From a virus: DNA of 64,000 nt. Positions within the stretch are counted from its first letter, which is position 1; each line of letters opens with the position of its first letter. Below the pieces are notes generated by a model. The model made no database searches. It was not told where the DNA came from and was given only the letters and a program-made list of their open reading frames with translations. The stretch is taken from positions 38,177 to 102,176 of the IMG/VR virus record IMGVR_UViG_3300009085_000022; one strand, written 5' to 3'. Position numbers and translations under genes: made by a program. Below are positions 45,888-56,230 of the stretch, one piece after another.

Positions 45888-48135
45888 TAAATATCAATCT
45901 ATTTTAGAAGAAGCTAAATTAGAAAAAGAAGTATTAGGAGAAATAACTGAGTTTATAAACTCTGTTCAGTTTATACAAAACTTAATTAGACCTAATAGAA
46001 AATATGCCAAAGACTGTGAAAAAGATGAGTTTGGGAAGATTATAGTTAATCTTTCTGATCCTCATATATTAGAGGATGTTAATTATTTTAGGCAGCCTGC
46101 TATTCATTATGAACAGTTTAAAAAGTATACAAATTTATACCCTAATTCATCTCCAAATTCAGAATATAGTAAGTTTTGGAAAGAAGAAGCCAGACGCTGT
46201 AGAGATGGGTATATAAGAGAATATGATGGAGAATGGATACCTGGACCATTCTACTTTTATTTAAATTATTCTCCAATACTTAGAAATAAGATAGTTCCAG
46301 GTACGAAAAGATCAGAAAGAGGTAGAGGGTTTCCAGATTTTTATGATGGGTCCTATTTATACTATCATTATGTCCAGCAAGCTAAAGACTTTGGAAAACA
46401 TGCTGGCTTATTAAAAAGAAGAGGAGTGGGCTTCTCATATACCGCCGGTTCTGATTTAACTAGACTACTCATTCTAGGAAGTAGTTCCTTAAACAAAGAA
46501 GATGTTCAAGCATTTGCAATTGCAAGTGAAAAAGAATATTTAATAAAAGATGGAATTTTAAATAAATTTGATTATAATGTCAATTGGTGTGCAAGTACGA
46601 CTCCCTGGCCCAGGTTAAAAAGCAAAGATTCGTTGAATAATATGATTTGGGAAGTAGGATACACTGATCAAGACGGTATTACACGAGGAACACATAATTC
46701 AGTAATCGGAGTAACAACATCTGGAAATCCAGAACATGCTCGTGGTAAAAGAGGTACTATCTATTATGATGAGTGGGGAATCTTCCCAAACTTATTAAAA
46801 ACCTGGAACGTAGCTCGTGAATCAGTAGAAGAGGGAGATTTTGCCCACTCTACTATGATTGGAGGAGGTACTGGAGGTACAGAGGGGGCAAACTTTGCAG
46901 GAGCAGAGGAAATGTTTTATAATGCAGATGGTTATAATATATTAGCTCTTCCTAATGTATATGATAAAAATACTAATGGAAAAGTTAATTGTGCCTTCTT
47001 TTTCCCGGCATATCTTAATAGATTAGGTAAGTATGATAAGAATGGTAACTCAGATGTAATTGGAGCTCTTATAGAGATTATACAAAGAAGATTTAAAATA
47101 AAGTATAACTCTACAGATACTAATACTTTAGTGCAGCATAAGGCTGAGATGTGTATTACTCCACAAGAAGCTATCATGCGTAGAGAAGGTAGTATTTTTC
47201 CTATATCATCTCTTAAAGATTATCTCGCCGATGTAATGCCTAATTACCAAGAGTTTGTACATGCTCATTATGTAGGCCATCTAAAAACTAATGTTAAAGG
47301 AGAGATTTCCTGGGATAAACAGGAACTGCATCCACCCTTAAGGAATTTCCCGTTAAAAGACGAATTAGATCGTTTTGGCTGTATTGAGATTTTTGAAATG
47401 CCTAAAAAGATGGGAGATGGTAATATACCTACCTGGAGATATATAGCTGGGATAGACCCTATTGATTCCGATGCTGGTATGTATACTAATTCTTTAGGAA
47501 GTTGTTTTGTCTTTGATAGTTGGGAAGATAGAATTGTAGCTGAATATTCTGGTAGGCCTCCATTGGCATCAGAATTTTATAATAACTGTGTTATGTTATT
47601 AAAGTTTTATAATGCTGTTGCTAACTATGAAAATAACCTAAAAGGACTATTCCAATATTTTGATACTACCAGAAACCTACACTTATTATGTGATACACCC
47701 CAGATGTTAAAAGACATGGATTTACAAAAAGGGCCTTCATTTGGTAATAGATCAAAAGGCACAACTGCAAATAAGATGATTAATGCCTGGGGAAGGAAAT
47801 TACAAGCAGACTGGTTAATAGAAAAGGCTTATACGTCTCTAGATGATTCAGATATAAAATCTGAAGAAGAGAAGCCAAAATTATTAAATTTACATAAAGT
47901 ACGTTCTATAGGCTACCTTAAAGAGTTAATTAGTTGGAATCCAGATGATAACTTTGACAGGATATCTGCAATGGGAATGTTAATGATTTTACGAGCTGAT
48001 AGAGCTAAATATGAAATACAAAAGTATTCTGATAAAATTAAGACTATACATGATGATCCCTGGTTTATTAGATATTCAGGAGTTAGTAAAAAAGTAAAAA
48101 TTATAAATCCTGCTAAATCAATTAACTCCGTTTAA
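45877..48135 (+). CDS. terL: Terminase large subunit
   Basis: A 752-aa packaging motor. The deviant Walker A LLKRRGVGFSYTAG near residue 185 has its basic residues before the loop and F in place of K. Walker B is GTIYYDEWG near 297. The C-terminal RNase H-type nuclease shows AGIDPIDSDAG near 527, LLCDTPQ near 610 and NPDDNFDRISA near 690, the three acidic clusters. The size and the direct junction to the portal gene match crAss-like phages. I use the ATG at 45,877. Confidence 0.9.
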   Translation: MEYNKYQSILEEAKLEKEVLGEITEFINSVQFIQNLIRPNRKYAKDCEKDEFGKIIVNLSDPHILEDVNYFRQPAIHYEQFKKYTNLYPNSSPNSEYSKFWKEEARRCRDGYIREYDGEWIPGPFYFYLNYSPILRNKIVPGTKRSERGRGFPDFYDGSYLYYHYVQQAKDFGKHAGLLKRRGVGFSYTAGSDLTRLLILGSSSLNKEDVQAFAIASEKEYLIKDGILNKFDYNVNWCASTTPWPRLKSKDSLNNMIWEVGYTDQDGITRGTHNSVIGVTTSGNPEHARGKRGTIYYDEWGIFPNLLKTWNVARESVEEGDFAHSTMIGGGTGGTEGANFAGAEEMFYNADGYNILALPNVYDKNTNGKVNCAFFFPAYLNRLGKYDKNGNSDVIGALIEIIQRRFKIKYNSTDTNTLVQHKAEMCITPQEAIMRREGSIFPISSLKDYLADVMPNYQEFVHAHYVGHLKTNVKGEISWDKQELHPPLRNFPLKDELDRFGCIEIFEMPKKMGDGNIPTWRYIAGIDPIDSDAGMYTNSLGSCFVFDSWEDRIVAEYSGRPPLASEFYNNCVMLLKFYNAVANYENNLKGLFQYFDTTRNLHLLCDTPQMLKDMDLQKGPSFGNRSKGTTANKMINAWGRKLQADWLIEKAYTSLDDSDIKSEEEKPKLLNLHKVRSIGYLKELISWNPDDNFDRISAMGMLMILRADRAKYEIQKYSDKIKTIHDDPWFIRYSGVSKKVKIINPAKSINSV

Positions 48136-48166
48136 AATAAATTACGCTATACCAGTAATTAAAATT

Positions 48167-48198
48167 TTTGTTAAATCAATATAACATCAGTACTTTTA
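48167..48198 (+). promoter_or_regulatory. Near-consensus promoter before the portal gene
   Basis: TTTG (48,167-48,170), 20-nt spacer and TACTTTTA (48,191-48,198), one base off TAnnTTTG, in the 79-nt gap between TerL and portal. Confidence 0.6.
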
Positions 48199-48214
48199 CA
48201 CAAAATTAAAAAAT

Positions 48215-50611
48215 ATGGCAACAAGTATGGTTAATGTATCAAAAATGACATTTCCTTTTCAGAAAAGAAGTCGAAATCAAAAGACCAAATCTTATTATAA
48301 AGAGTGTGTAGATGCTGCAGATACTATTGTCGGCTTTGATGTTGATAATGGATTACGTGCATCCATGCAAGAAAAACTTAGTAATGTTAACCTTATTAAT
48401 AATATTATAGATCCAAAAGAGATTCAAAATGTTATTAATCCTTATAAACTTGAAGCTAAGTTTGATAATACCTATAAAAATTATCCTCTTATAAATTCAT
48501 ATATGGCTGTGTTATTGGGTGAGGAACGTGAGATGCGTTTTAATCCTTTAATAACTATGTCTAATCCTGATCTGGTTAATTCTAAATTAGAAGAATTATC
48601 AGCATTAATGAATAAATCTATTTTAGAGAAAGTAGTTGCAAATAAGTTTTCGGAAGAAGAAGTTTCAGCAGCTATTCAATCTCAAGCTAAATGGATGAAG
48701 TTCAACTATAGAGATCGTAGAGAGCTAATGGCATCACAGATAATTCAGTATGGTTACGTTAACCAAAATATGAAAGAATTATTTAGCAAGGCTTTTGAAG
48801 ATCTATTAGTGCAAGGAGAAGAGATTTCTATATCAGAAATAGTTGGTGGAGAGCCAATTAGCAGAAAAGGCAACCCTTTAAATATATTTACAGTTCGTTC
48901 TGGGAATACTTATAGAATTGAAGATTCTGATATTATCATAGAATTAAGTTTTGTGCCTGTAGGACAACTTATAGATGAGTATCATGATGATTTATCAGAC
49001 GCACAGATTAAAAAATTAGAAGAAGGCTATGGTTATGCAAATGCCGCATCAGGTAAACTCTTCCAGCGTACCCTTAGAAATGTACCTATAGATTTAACTT
49101 CTTGGATAAATCAACAAGGAGGAATAGGTAGTGTCTTATCTGCATCAACTAAAGAAGCTGCCTCTTTTGGTGGATCATTTGATACTTATGGGAATGCTAG
49201 AAAGCTTAGAGTTCTCTGGAAAGGAATGCGAAAATTAGGAGTCTTAACTTTTATTGATGAAAATGGAGATATTCAAAAAACATTTGTAGATGAAGATTAT
49301 CCTTTAAATAATGTTGAAGATGAGAATATTAAGTGGATTTGGGTTAGTGAATGGAATGAAGGAACTAAACTTGCAGACGATATCTATGTTAAAATGGGGC
49401 CTCGTCCTGTTCAGTTTAGATCAATGGATAATCCTAGTAAGTGTTATCCTGGCATTGTAGGAAATATATTTACTACAAATGATTCTAAATCATTATCATT
49501 TGTTAGTTTAGCTAAAGATTACCAGCTAACATATAATTTCTTCATGCATAAGCTTTGGGAAGAGCTTAAAACATATAAAGGTAAAATTGCAAAAATAAGT
49601 ACCAGCATGATTCCCAGCAACTTTACTATGGATCAATTTTTATTTTATATTGACCAGATGAAGGTTATTTTTGAAGATGAATTTAATGAGGGCCAAAAAG
49701 GAGCTTCTTTAGGCAAGTTGGCTGGAAATATGAATCGTGGATCTGGCAGCGTAGAAATTGGAGATGCTAATGTAATTCAAAATCTTTTAGGCATATTAAC
49801 ATTCTTGGAGAATAGAATTCAGGATATTGTAGGTATTACACCTCAAAGAAAAGGCGCTGTAGATAATAGAGAAACTGTAGGAGGTGTGGAAAGATCTGTA
49901 AAACAGAGTTCACTTAATACAGCTAAATATTTCAGCATACATGATGACTTTATAAACAGATCCATAAATGCTTATATAGAAACAGCTAAAATTGCCTGGA
50001 AAGAACAGGCGTTTAAGAGACAATTTATTTTATCTGATGGTAGTCAGTCTATCTTAGACTTTGATGGTCAGATGTTTGCAGAGACAGAATATGGAATCTA
50101 TTCTACTAATTCAGCTGTTGATAAGGACATGATGAGTACTATTAAATCACTCGTTCAGCCTTTTATGCAAAATGGTGGTACAATTAGTATGGTAATGGAA
50201 CTTTATAGGACCCAAGATCCTGCTGCTTTACAGAGAAAATTTGAAGCTTTTGAAGAACAACTACAGCAACAACAAGCTGCTGCTCAGAAGGCTGCTGAGG
50301 AAAATAAAATGGCCATGATGCAACAGGAACAAGAACTTGAAAATCAGAGGCTTGAACTTGAGAAATATAAAGCTGATTTACAGGCTAGTACGGCTATCGA
50401 AGTAGCTTATATTAGAGCGTCTTCTACAAAAGAAGATACTGAAGAAGCTCCTGTGGTTGAGGATAATCAAGAAGATATTCAATTGAAAAAAGAACAACTT
50501 GATGAGGTTAAGAGGTCTAACCGTAAAAAAGAAGAGCAGAAAGATAGAGAGATTGAGATAAAGCGTAAGGTTGCTAATAAACCCTCTCCTAGACCTACTT
50601 CTAAAAAATAG
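48215..50611 (+). CDS. Portal protein
   Basis: A 798-aa protein directly after TerL. The pattern of a large alpha-beta body, a stem region with QDIVGITPQRKGAVDNRETVGG near residue 545 and a long C-terminal coiled coil (EEQLQQQQAAAQKAAEENK..., then KEQLDEVKRSNRKKEEQK) is that of portals of large podovirus-like phages. It would form the dodecameric ring at one capsid vertex. Assigned by position, length and this motif layout. Confidence 0.82.
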   Translation: MATSMVNVSKMTFPFQKRSRNQKTKSYYKECVDAADTIVGFDVDNGLRASMQEKLSNVNLINNIIDPKEIQNVINPYKLEAKFDNTYKNYPLINSYMAVLLGEEREMRFNPLITMSNPDLVNSKLEELSALMNKSILEKVVANKFSEEEVSAAIQSQAKWMKFNYRDRRELMASQIIQYGYVNQNMKELFSKAFEDLLVQGEEISISEIVGGEPISRKGNPLNIFTVRSGNTYRIEDSDIIIELSFVPVGQLIDEYHDDLSDAQIKKLEEGYGYANAASGKLFQRTLRNVPIDLTSWINQQGGIGSVLSASTKEAASFGGSFDTYGNARKLRVLWKGMRKLGVLTFIDENGDIQKTFVDEDYPLNNVEDENIKWIWVSEWNEGTKLADDIYVKMGPRPVQFRSMDNPSKCYPGIVGNIFTTNDSKSLSFVSLAKDYQLTYNFFMHKLWEELKTYKGKIAKISTSMIPSNFTMDQFLFYIDQMKVIFEDEFNEGQKGASLGKLAGNMNRGSGSVEIGDANVIQNLLGILTFLENRIQDIVGITPQRKGAVDNRETVGGVERSVKQSSLNTAKYFSIHDDFINRSINAYIETAKIAWKEQAFKRQFILSDGSQSILDFDGQMFAETEYGIYSTNSAVDKDMMSTIKSLVQPFMQNGGTISMVMELYRTQDPAALQRKFEAFEEQLQQQQAAAQKAAEENKMAMMQQEQELENQRLELEKYKADLQASTAIEVAYIRASSTKEDTEEAPVVEDNQEDIQLKKEQLDEVKRSNRKKEEQKDREIEIKRKVANKPSPRPTSKK

Positions 50612-50639
50612 TAAACCTATTAAAAAATAATAGGTTTAC
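50611..50639 (+). terminator. Stem-loop after the portal gene
   Basis: A perfect 12-bp stem GTAAACCTATTA/TAATAGGTTTAC with a 5-A loop starts at the last base of the portal stop codon. No T run follows, so it may be an RNA-processing or stability element. A -7-like box TAAATTTG lies at 50,695-50,702 before the next gene. Confidence 0.55.
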
Positions 50640-50710
50640 GTTATGCCAGAAACTAAAAGAAAGAAGATTATAGTTATAATTATAAATTAATAATTAAATT
50701 TGCAAAGAAT

Positions 50711-51931
50711 ATGAGTAAAGAAGTATTTGAACAGAGTTTGGATGAGATTTTAGAATTTGATGCTGGACTAGATATAAATAGTATTTTAGCCGCAGCGCCT
50801 GCTTTAGAAACTGATCCTATAATTAAAAAAGAACCAGAAAAAAAGGAAGATCCTAAAAAAGAGCTTTCTTTAGAAAATATTAATAAAGTCTTAGATACAA
50901 CAAAGCTACAAGACAAAACAGAAGATATTGAGGAAAAGGTTGAAGATCCTGATGATAAGGCCCCTGTACCCCTTGTGAATAAAACCGATGATACTTCCGA
51001 TGCTTCTTTTACTGTAATCTTTGCTAGAGACTTGGTGGCGCAGGGGCTATTATCATCTTTTGATGAAACTAAATTTATAGAAGATTCTAAGACTCTTGGC
51101 GAAGCTGAGGCTCTTAGAACTCTTATTAAAACTGAGATAGATGCAAATCTAACTGCTGCTCAATCTGATTTAGATGAAGGTTACCAGGAGTATTTAAAAC
51201 TTATTGGTAAAGGAGTGGCACAGGAAACTGCAGGCAGTTTAGTAGAATTAAAGACTAGATTTGAAGGTATTACAGTAGATGAGTTGAGTAAAGAAGAGAA
51301 TTCTGCTCTAAGAAAACAAGTGATGGTAGACTACTTTAAACTCACTACTTCAATGCCGGATTCTAAGATTGATAAATTAGTTCAAAGTAGTATTGATCTT
51401 GGAGAAGATATAGACGATGCTAAAGAATATTTAAGTGTTTTAAAGGATTCTATAAAGGAACAAATAACTCTTGAAGAACAAACAGCATCAAAACAACAGA
51501 AGCTTTTAGAAGACGAAAATAAACGTAGTATAGAGGCTTTAAAAGAAAATATAAACAGTCTTAATGAAATAGTAACAGGATTACCTATTAATGTTCAAAC
51601 TAAAAAACAAATGTTTGAAGCTATTACAAAACCTGTTAAAGATGGAAAAGGTAGAACAACTAATGCTATCTGGGCTTTAAGATCTGAAGATCCTATGTTT
51701 TTTGATGAAAGATTGGCTTATTTATTTGCAACAGGATACTTTAATAAAGGCAAGACCTGGGACAAAGTAGTTAATGTAAAAGCTACTAAAACTATTACAG
51801 AACTAGAAAAAGCTATCGAAAGTAAGAGAAATACAGGAACAACTGTTGGACATACTGTATTACAGAATGCTAATATAGATCCAACATCAAAAAGCAATAT
51901 AGATTCCATGCGTGGAATTTTTGGCAAATAA
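50711..51931 (+). CDS. Putative capsid scaffolding / head assembly protein
   Basis: A 406-aa, highly charged protein between portal and capsid genes, the usual place for a scaffold. The acidic N-terminus (FEQSLDEILEFDAGLD; EDIEEKVEDPDDK) leads into long helices (LEEQTASKQQKLLEDENKRSIEALKEN) and a more compact C-terminus. Composition and place fit a scaffold. The absence of a protease motif argues against a maturation protease. Confidence 0.65.
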   Translation: MSKEVFEQSLDEILEFDAGLDINSILAAAPALETDPIIKKEPEKKEDPKKELSLENINKVLDTTKLQDKTEDIEEKVEDPDDKAPVPLVNKTDDTSDASFTVIFARDLVAQGLLSSFDETKFIEDSKTLGEAEALRTLIKTEIDANLTAAQSDLDEGYQEYLKLIGKGVAQETAGSLVELKTRFEGITVDELSKEENSALRKQVMVDYFKLTTSMPDSKIDKLVQSSIDLGEDIDDAKEYLSVLKDSIKEQITLEEQTASKQQKLLEDENKRSIEALKENINSLNEIVTGLPINVQTKKQMFEAITKPVKDGKGRTTNAIWALRSEDPMFFDERLAYLFATGYFNKGKTWDKVVNVKATKTITELEKAIESKRNTGTTVGHTVLQNANIDPTSKSNIDSMRGIFGK

Positions 51932-51957
51932 AACCGTTTTTTAAATTAAATAGTTAA

Positions 51958-53448
51958 ATGAATCAAATTTCAAAACTTCAGATCGTAGATCCAAAACATT
52001 GGAGCGGTCTAACTCGTGAAAGTCATCTTGGTTGGCTTGGTATGCAGGAACCTGAAATTATAAGTAATACAATGAATCGTCTGTACGAATTAAATGTCGG
52101 TACTGACAACTTTGTTTCATTTATAAATAAGCTTCCTACTGAGTACATTAATGATGATGTTGTATACAGATGGTTTCTTCAGGGATCTGACGAAAGAAGC
52201 ATTCCTCTTAAAGCAGCCTTTTCTGATCTTGCATGTACAACTGTTATTACAGATGCAGCTCAGGCAGGTTTAAATAGAGGTGTATTCTACATGTTATTTC
52301 CTGAAAGATACTTTGAAAGCACATCTCATATCGTAGGTTCAAAGCCTGAATTGTACCAACTTAGGGTTATTGAAGATCCTGTACAGTTTGGTAACTACTG
52401 GCGTTATAAGGTCCAGTTATTCTCAGGTGACGACACATTGTGGGTTCCTGCAGCTGATCTTGCTGCTAACACTATGTGGTCAGAACTTTTTGGTATGGTT
52501 GAACAAGAGCTGTCCAAGAGAGGAACAGGTGTTCATCACACTGCTCCTTATCAGATGGAGAACGTACTTTCTATGATTCGTAAGAATTATAACGTACCTG
52601 GTAATATGATATCTAAAGGTAAGAATAAGCCTCTTGCTTTTGCTTTCATAGATCAGAACGGAAAGACACAAACTCGCTGGATTGATAAACTTGGTTGGGA
52701 TTTTTATGTACAGTTTGAACGTGATAAGGCTCGTCTTATTGGTTATGGTAAGTCTAATAAACTTGCTGATGGTACATTTGGACACGTAGGTGAATCAGGT
52801 AACACTATTCGTTCTGGATTTGGTTTATATGAGCAAATGGAATATGGAAATATTCTTTCATATAATACCTTCTCTTTAGATATGTTGACAGACTTTGCAA
52901 TGGATATGTCATACGGTAAAATTCCTGAAGATAAACGTGAGTTTATTCTTTCAACTGGAGAATACGGAGCATATCAATTCCACAAAGACGCTGTTAGTAA
53001 GGCAAACGCTATTACATATCTTAATACTAATGTTAATATTAAGACTGATGGTGGTAAGCTTACATTAGATGAAGGACAGTTCCTGAACTATGTAGCAGTT
53101 AATGGTATTAAATTTAAACTTACTATTGATCCGATGAAAGATGGATATCCTAATACTCTTAGGCATCCTGATGGTGGATTAGCTAGTTCGTATATTTATG
53201 AGATTTTTGATGTAGGAACTACTGGAGGTGTTTCTAACATTTCAAAAGTTAGTGTTAAAGATGAGGAAGAATTTTTTGGGTATATCCCTGGATTAAGAGA
53301 TCCATTCTCTCCATATAATAATAGGACAGATCCTAGAATGATGGCTACTTCGGTAGATGGTTATTCTGTATACAAAGGATTCATTGGAGGTGTGAAAATC
53401 ACCAACATGAAAAAAACTGCTCGTATTATCCCATCTATTCTTCGATAA
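51958..53448 (+). CDS. Major capsid protein
   Basis: A 496-aa protein of even composition with many aromatic and Gly residues (SHLGWLGMQEPE; VYRWFLQGSDERSIPL; YPNTLRHPDGG). The length, the position after a scaffold-like gene and the GWLG-type N-terminus match crAss-like capsid proteins, which have the HK97 fold. Its codons favour more G and C than the neighbours (frequent GTA, CGT, AAG), as in strongly expressed genes. A large hairpin follows the stop codon. Confidence 0.8.
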   Translation: MNQISKLQIVDPKHWSGLTRESHLGWLGMQEPEIISNTMNRLYELNVGTDNFVSFINKLPTEYINDDVVYRWFLQGSDERSIPLKAAFSDLACTTVITDAAQAGLNRGVFYMLFPERYFESTSHIVGSKPELYQLRVIEDPVQFGNYWRYKVQLFSGDDTLWVPAADLAANTMWSELFGMVEQELSKRGTGVHHTAPYQMENVLSMIRKNYNVPGNMISKGKNKPLAFAFIDQNGKTQTRWIDKLGWDFYVQFERDKARLIGYGKSNKLADGTFGHVGESGNTIRSGFGLYEQMEYGNILSYNTFSLDMLTDFAMDMSYGKIPEDKREFILSTGEYGAYQFHKDAVSKANAITYLNTNVNIKTDGGKLTLDEGQFLNYVAVNGIKFKLTIDPMKDGYPNTLRHPDGGLASSYIYEIFDVGTTGGVSNISKVSVKDEEEFFGYIPGLRDPFSPYNNRTDPRMMATSVDGYSVYKGFIGGVKITNMKKTARIIPSILR

Positions 53449-53456
53449 TTAAATTA

Positions 53457-53508
53457 TTAGTAGGCTGTGGGGGATTAGGGTTCTTACCCTCTTCTCCCCA
53501 CCTATTAA
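53457..53508 (+). terminator. Large hairpin after the capsid gene
   Basis: Nested pairs TTAGTAGG/CCTATTAA, GTGGGG/CCCCAC and AGGGT/ACCCT make a 50-nt hairpin. The 3' side is followed by ATTTGTTAAAG, a weak T stretch. It may partly stop transcription or protect the abundant capsid mRNA. Confidence 0.7.
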
Positions 53509-53543
53509 TTTGTTAAAGCAATTAATTACAGTAAAATTATATT

Positions 53544-54440
53544 ATGGAAGCAACAAAAATTACAAAAGAAGAAGCAATTAGGAAAAGTTATTTACAGAAC
53601 AAAACAGTTTATTTAAAGCCAGTGATTAGAGGAGGCAAAATGATTACCTCTCCATCACATGCTGCGTACTTTCAAATTGATGGTGCAAATAACTGGTTTC
53701 AACTACCTAAGAACATACAAACTGGTGAATTGGCAAACCCATTTACTAGTAATGAAGAGAAAGAATTTTTTGAAGGTGTATTGGATTTAGATCTTAATGT
53801 TTATAAAAAGAAAGATAATTTCTGGCATAAATTTTTTGTTAAGATCGTAAAAGATTTTAATCTTATGCATGATGGATATGTATTCAATCTTGCAGATCCA
53901 TTAGATAATTTAAAATGGAGAGTTACAAAACTTCAGGCTATGGTCGCTCCCAATTGGGATGAAAGACTGGCAAGGGCTGAATATCGTTTTGCCCTGGTTG
54001 AAGAAGGCTATGAAGAAGAAAAAGAACAGACTACAACTAATAAGGTTATTGAGGCTTATACATATTTAGGAAGTGTTCAGAATTCTATTAAACAGATGAA
54101 AGACTTTTTAGGTGTGTACTATATGGAAAAGAAGGAAATGAAGTTTGTTCCTGAAGACGCAGATAAAGATTGGTTGAAGAAAGAGATAAAAAAAGTCATT
54201 GATAATGAAACAGATTTAGCTCTGTTAATTATGAATGATCCTAATGCAAAAATTAAAAACTTTATTCTTCAGTGTCTTAGATCTGGTGCAATAAATAAGT
54301 CAGCTAGAAATAAATATGATATTCTTGGTGAAGGAGTATCTTACACTTATGATGAATTAGTTACATATTTAACTAGTGCCGAAGAAATTAAAGCTGATAT
54401 ATATTTAAAGTTAGTTGCTCAATCTAAAATGAACAAGTAA
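53544..54440 (+). CDS. Head-associated protein, 298 aa
   Basis: A 298-aa, mostly helical protein (NNWFQLPKNIQTGE; LMHDGYVFNLADPLDNLKWRVTKLQAM). The middle and end are charged. In crAss-like order this position holds head-completion or connector proteins. It overlaps the next gene by one base. No motif defines it more closely. Confidence 0.6.
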   Translation: MEATKITKEEAIRKSYLQNKTVYLKPVIRGGKMITSPSHAAYFQIDGANNWFQLPKNIQTGELANPFTSNEEKEFFEGVLDLDLNVYKKKDNFWHKFFVKIVKDFNLMHDGYVFNLADPLDNLKWRVTKLQAMVAPNWDERLARAEYRFALVEEGYEEEKEQTTTNKVIEAYTYLGSVQNSIKQMKDFLGVYYMEKKEMKFVPEDADKDWLKKEIKKVIDNETDLALLIMNDPNAKIKNFILQCLRSGAINKSARNKYDILGEGVSYTYDELVTYLTSAEEIKADIYLKLVAQSKMNK

Positions 54441-55117
54441 TGATTTATGCAGAATTTCGTGCTGAAACAGAATTATTGTATGAAAGTTTAAACAGTAGCG
54501 CAGCTCCTGGATTTACTGATACAGAATGGGGACAAATTCTTACTGCAGCCCAGCGAAAAGTTGTTCATAATATTTTAAATGAAGGAGTAACACGAGATTC
54601 TCTTAATATTTTAGCTATTGAAAAGCTAATACGAAGTGATAGCTATACTGCTTTTAGTACTGATAGTTATTTTAAAAATTCAGATGATACGGATGCTCAG
54701 ATTATTAATATTGGAACAAAAGTATTTGAAACTAAATTTTTCTGGATTTTAGATGAATATATTGAAACTGCTTCAGCAACTAATATAAGATTAAAGAGAA
54801 TTTCTTTTGATTTTTATAGGGCTAATATAGATAATCCTTTTAGAACTCCTAATGTTACAGATGGATTTTGGGTACTACAATATAATAATGTGCCTGTATT
54901 TATAACTGATGGTACTACTATTACAGGTTATTATATAATGGCTGTGCATCATCCTGATAACTATCCAATAGGAACAGGAATAACTTATGGTACAGAAGGA
55001 TCTTGCTTAAATGAAGGAGTTCATTCTAAAATAGTAGAACAAGCTGTAAAATTAGCAAAAATGTCAGTAGATGATGCTCAAGGGTATCAACTTGCTTTAG
55101 CGGAATTCGCAAAATAA
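54440..55117 (+). CDS. Putative head-tail connector / ring protein, 225 aa
   Basis: A 225-aa alpha-beta protein (MIYAEFRAETELLYESLNS...WGQILTAAQRKVVHNILNEG) with a C-terminal helix that begins HSKIVEQAVKLAKMSVDDAQGY. The N-terminal helical half followed by a beta region resembles neck or ring proteins of podovirus connectors. Assigned mainly by position. Confidence 0.6.
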   Translation: MIYAEFRAETELLYESLNSSAAPGFTDTEWGQILTAAQRKVVHNILNEGVTRDSLNILAIEKLIRSDSYTAFSTDSYFKNSDDTDAQIINIGTKVFETKFFWILDEYIETASATNIRLKRISFDFYRANIDNPFRTPNVTDGFWVLQYNNVPVFITDGTTITGYYIMAVHHPDNYPIGTGITYGTEGSCLNEGVHSKIVEQAVKLAKMSVDDAQGYQLALAEFAK

Positions 55118-55141
55118 TTTTTTAATTTAATATAAAATACT

Positions 55142-56230
55142 ATGGCTTTAGAAAAAGTAACTAAACATAATCATATATTACATCCGCCTTTTTACCCGGC
55201 ATTTGATTATTGGTATAATGTTTTAGTAGACCATCTAAATACGTATCTTGATGATACAAGTAATATAACTCCAGTAGTAAGAACAAATAATCCTATATTA
55301 GCTGCTAATACTATAAATCAAAATATAGATGTATTAGACGGAGCAATAGGGGCAGACAATACTGCAGTAGCTAGAACGAATAATCCTACAGTAGTAAATA
55401 CTTCGTTAAATGCGAAAGTACAAGCATTAGATAATGCTATAGGTATAACACAGACAGTAAGTGTAAGAACAGTTGGACCTATATTGGCGACTAATGCAAT
55501 TACTCCTAATATAGCGGCATTAGATACCGCAATAGGTACAGATGCACAGTTGACAGCAGTAGCAAGGACAGCAGGACCGATAGCTACTAGTCAGAGTGTT
55601 AATCAGAACATTGATGATCTTGATGCAGCTATTGGTGCTAATATTTCACCGTTAACAAGAACAACAGGTCAATTAGTTGCTGCAAATACTGTTAATGATA
55701 ATATTGATCTTATTGATGATGTTATAGGGTCAGATGCACAAATGCCTACTTCTTCTTTAAATGTAACAAGATCACAAACTATTTACCAGAATTTACGAGC
55801 ATTAGACACATATAAAACAGTAAGGACAGTAAAGTATAGGGTAGGTAATGTGGGGGTAGCTTCATGTGATTTTAATTTCTCTTCTGCAGCTAATGCTAAT
55901 GAACAGAGTATTGATCTTGGTGCAATATTACCTGCTAAATGCAGACTGCTGGATGTGATGGTTTATACAGATGCAGCATTTACTAACCTTGGTGCATTAA
56001 CTACTGATGTTGGCCTTACAACTGGAACCGATGGGCTTATAGTAGCAGCAGACAATACAGCTATTGATGCTATAATGGCGACATCAGATGCTGGAGCTTT
56101 TGTTGCAACTCCAAACAAAGCAGCTCAAAATATATGGTTAAATGTTAAACCTACTAATAATTGGGATTCAGCTAATCCGGTAGGAAGAATGTCAGTATAT
56201 GTTACTTTTATTGATGTAACAAATGTATAA
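55142..56230 (+). CDS. Repeat-containing virion fibre, 362 aa
   Basis: After an N-terminal segment HPPFYPAFDYWYNVLVDHLN come about five imperfect repeats of 35-40 residues, each of the form VxRTxxPxxAxxxxxNxxxLDxAIG, from residue 42 to 225. Then follows a C-terminal beta domain (VRTVKYRVGNVGVASC onwards). The repeats suit a trimeric rod, like capsid or tail fibres. The N-terminal segment is shared with the 305-aa protein at 56,824 and probably anchors both to the same virion protein. Confidence 0.68.
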   Translation: MALEKVTKHNHILHPPFYPAFDYWYNVLVDHLNTYLDDTSNITPVVRTNNPILAANTINQNIDVLDGAIGADNTAVARTNNPTVVNTSLNAKVQALDNAIGITQTVSVRTVGPILATNAITPNIAALDTAIGTDAQLTAVARTAGPIATSQSVNQNIDDLDAAIGANISPLTRTTGQLVAANTVNDNIDLIDDVIGSDAQMPTSSLNVTRSQTIYQNLRALDTYKTVRTVKYRVGNVGVASCDFNFSSAANANEQSIDLGAILPAKCRLLDVMVYTDAAFTNLGALTTDVGLTTGTDGLIVAADNTAIDAIMATSDAGAFVATPNKAAQNIWLNVKPTNNWDSANPVGRMSVYVTFIDVTNV

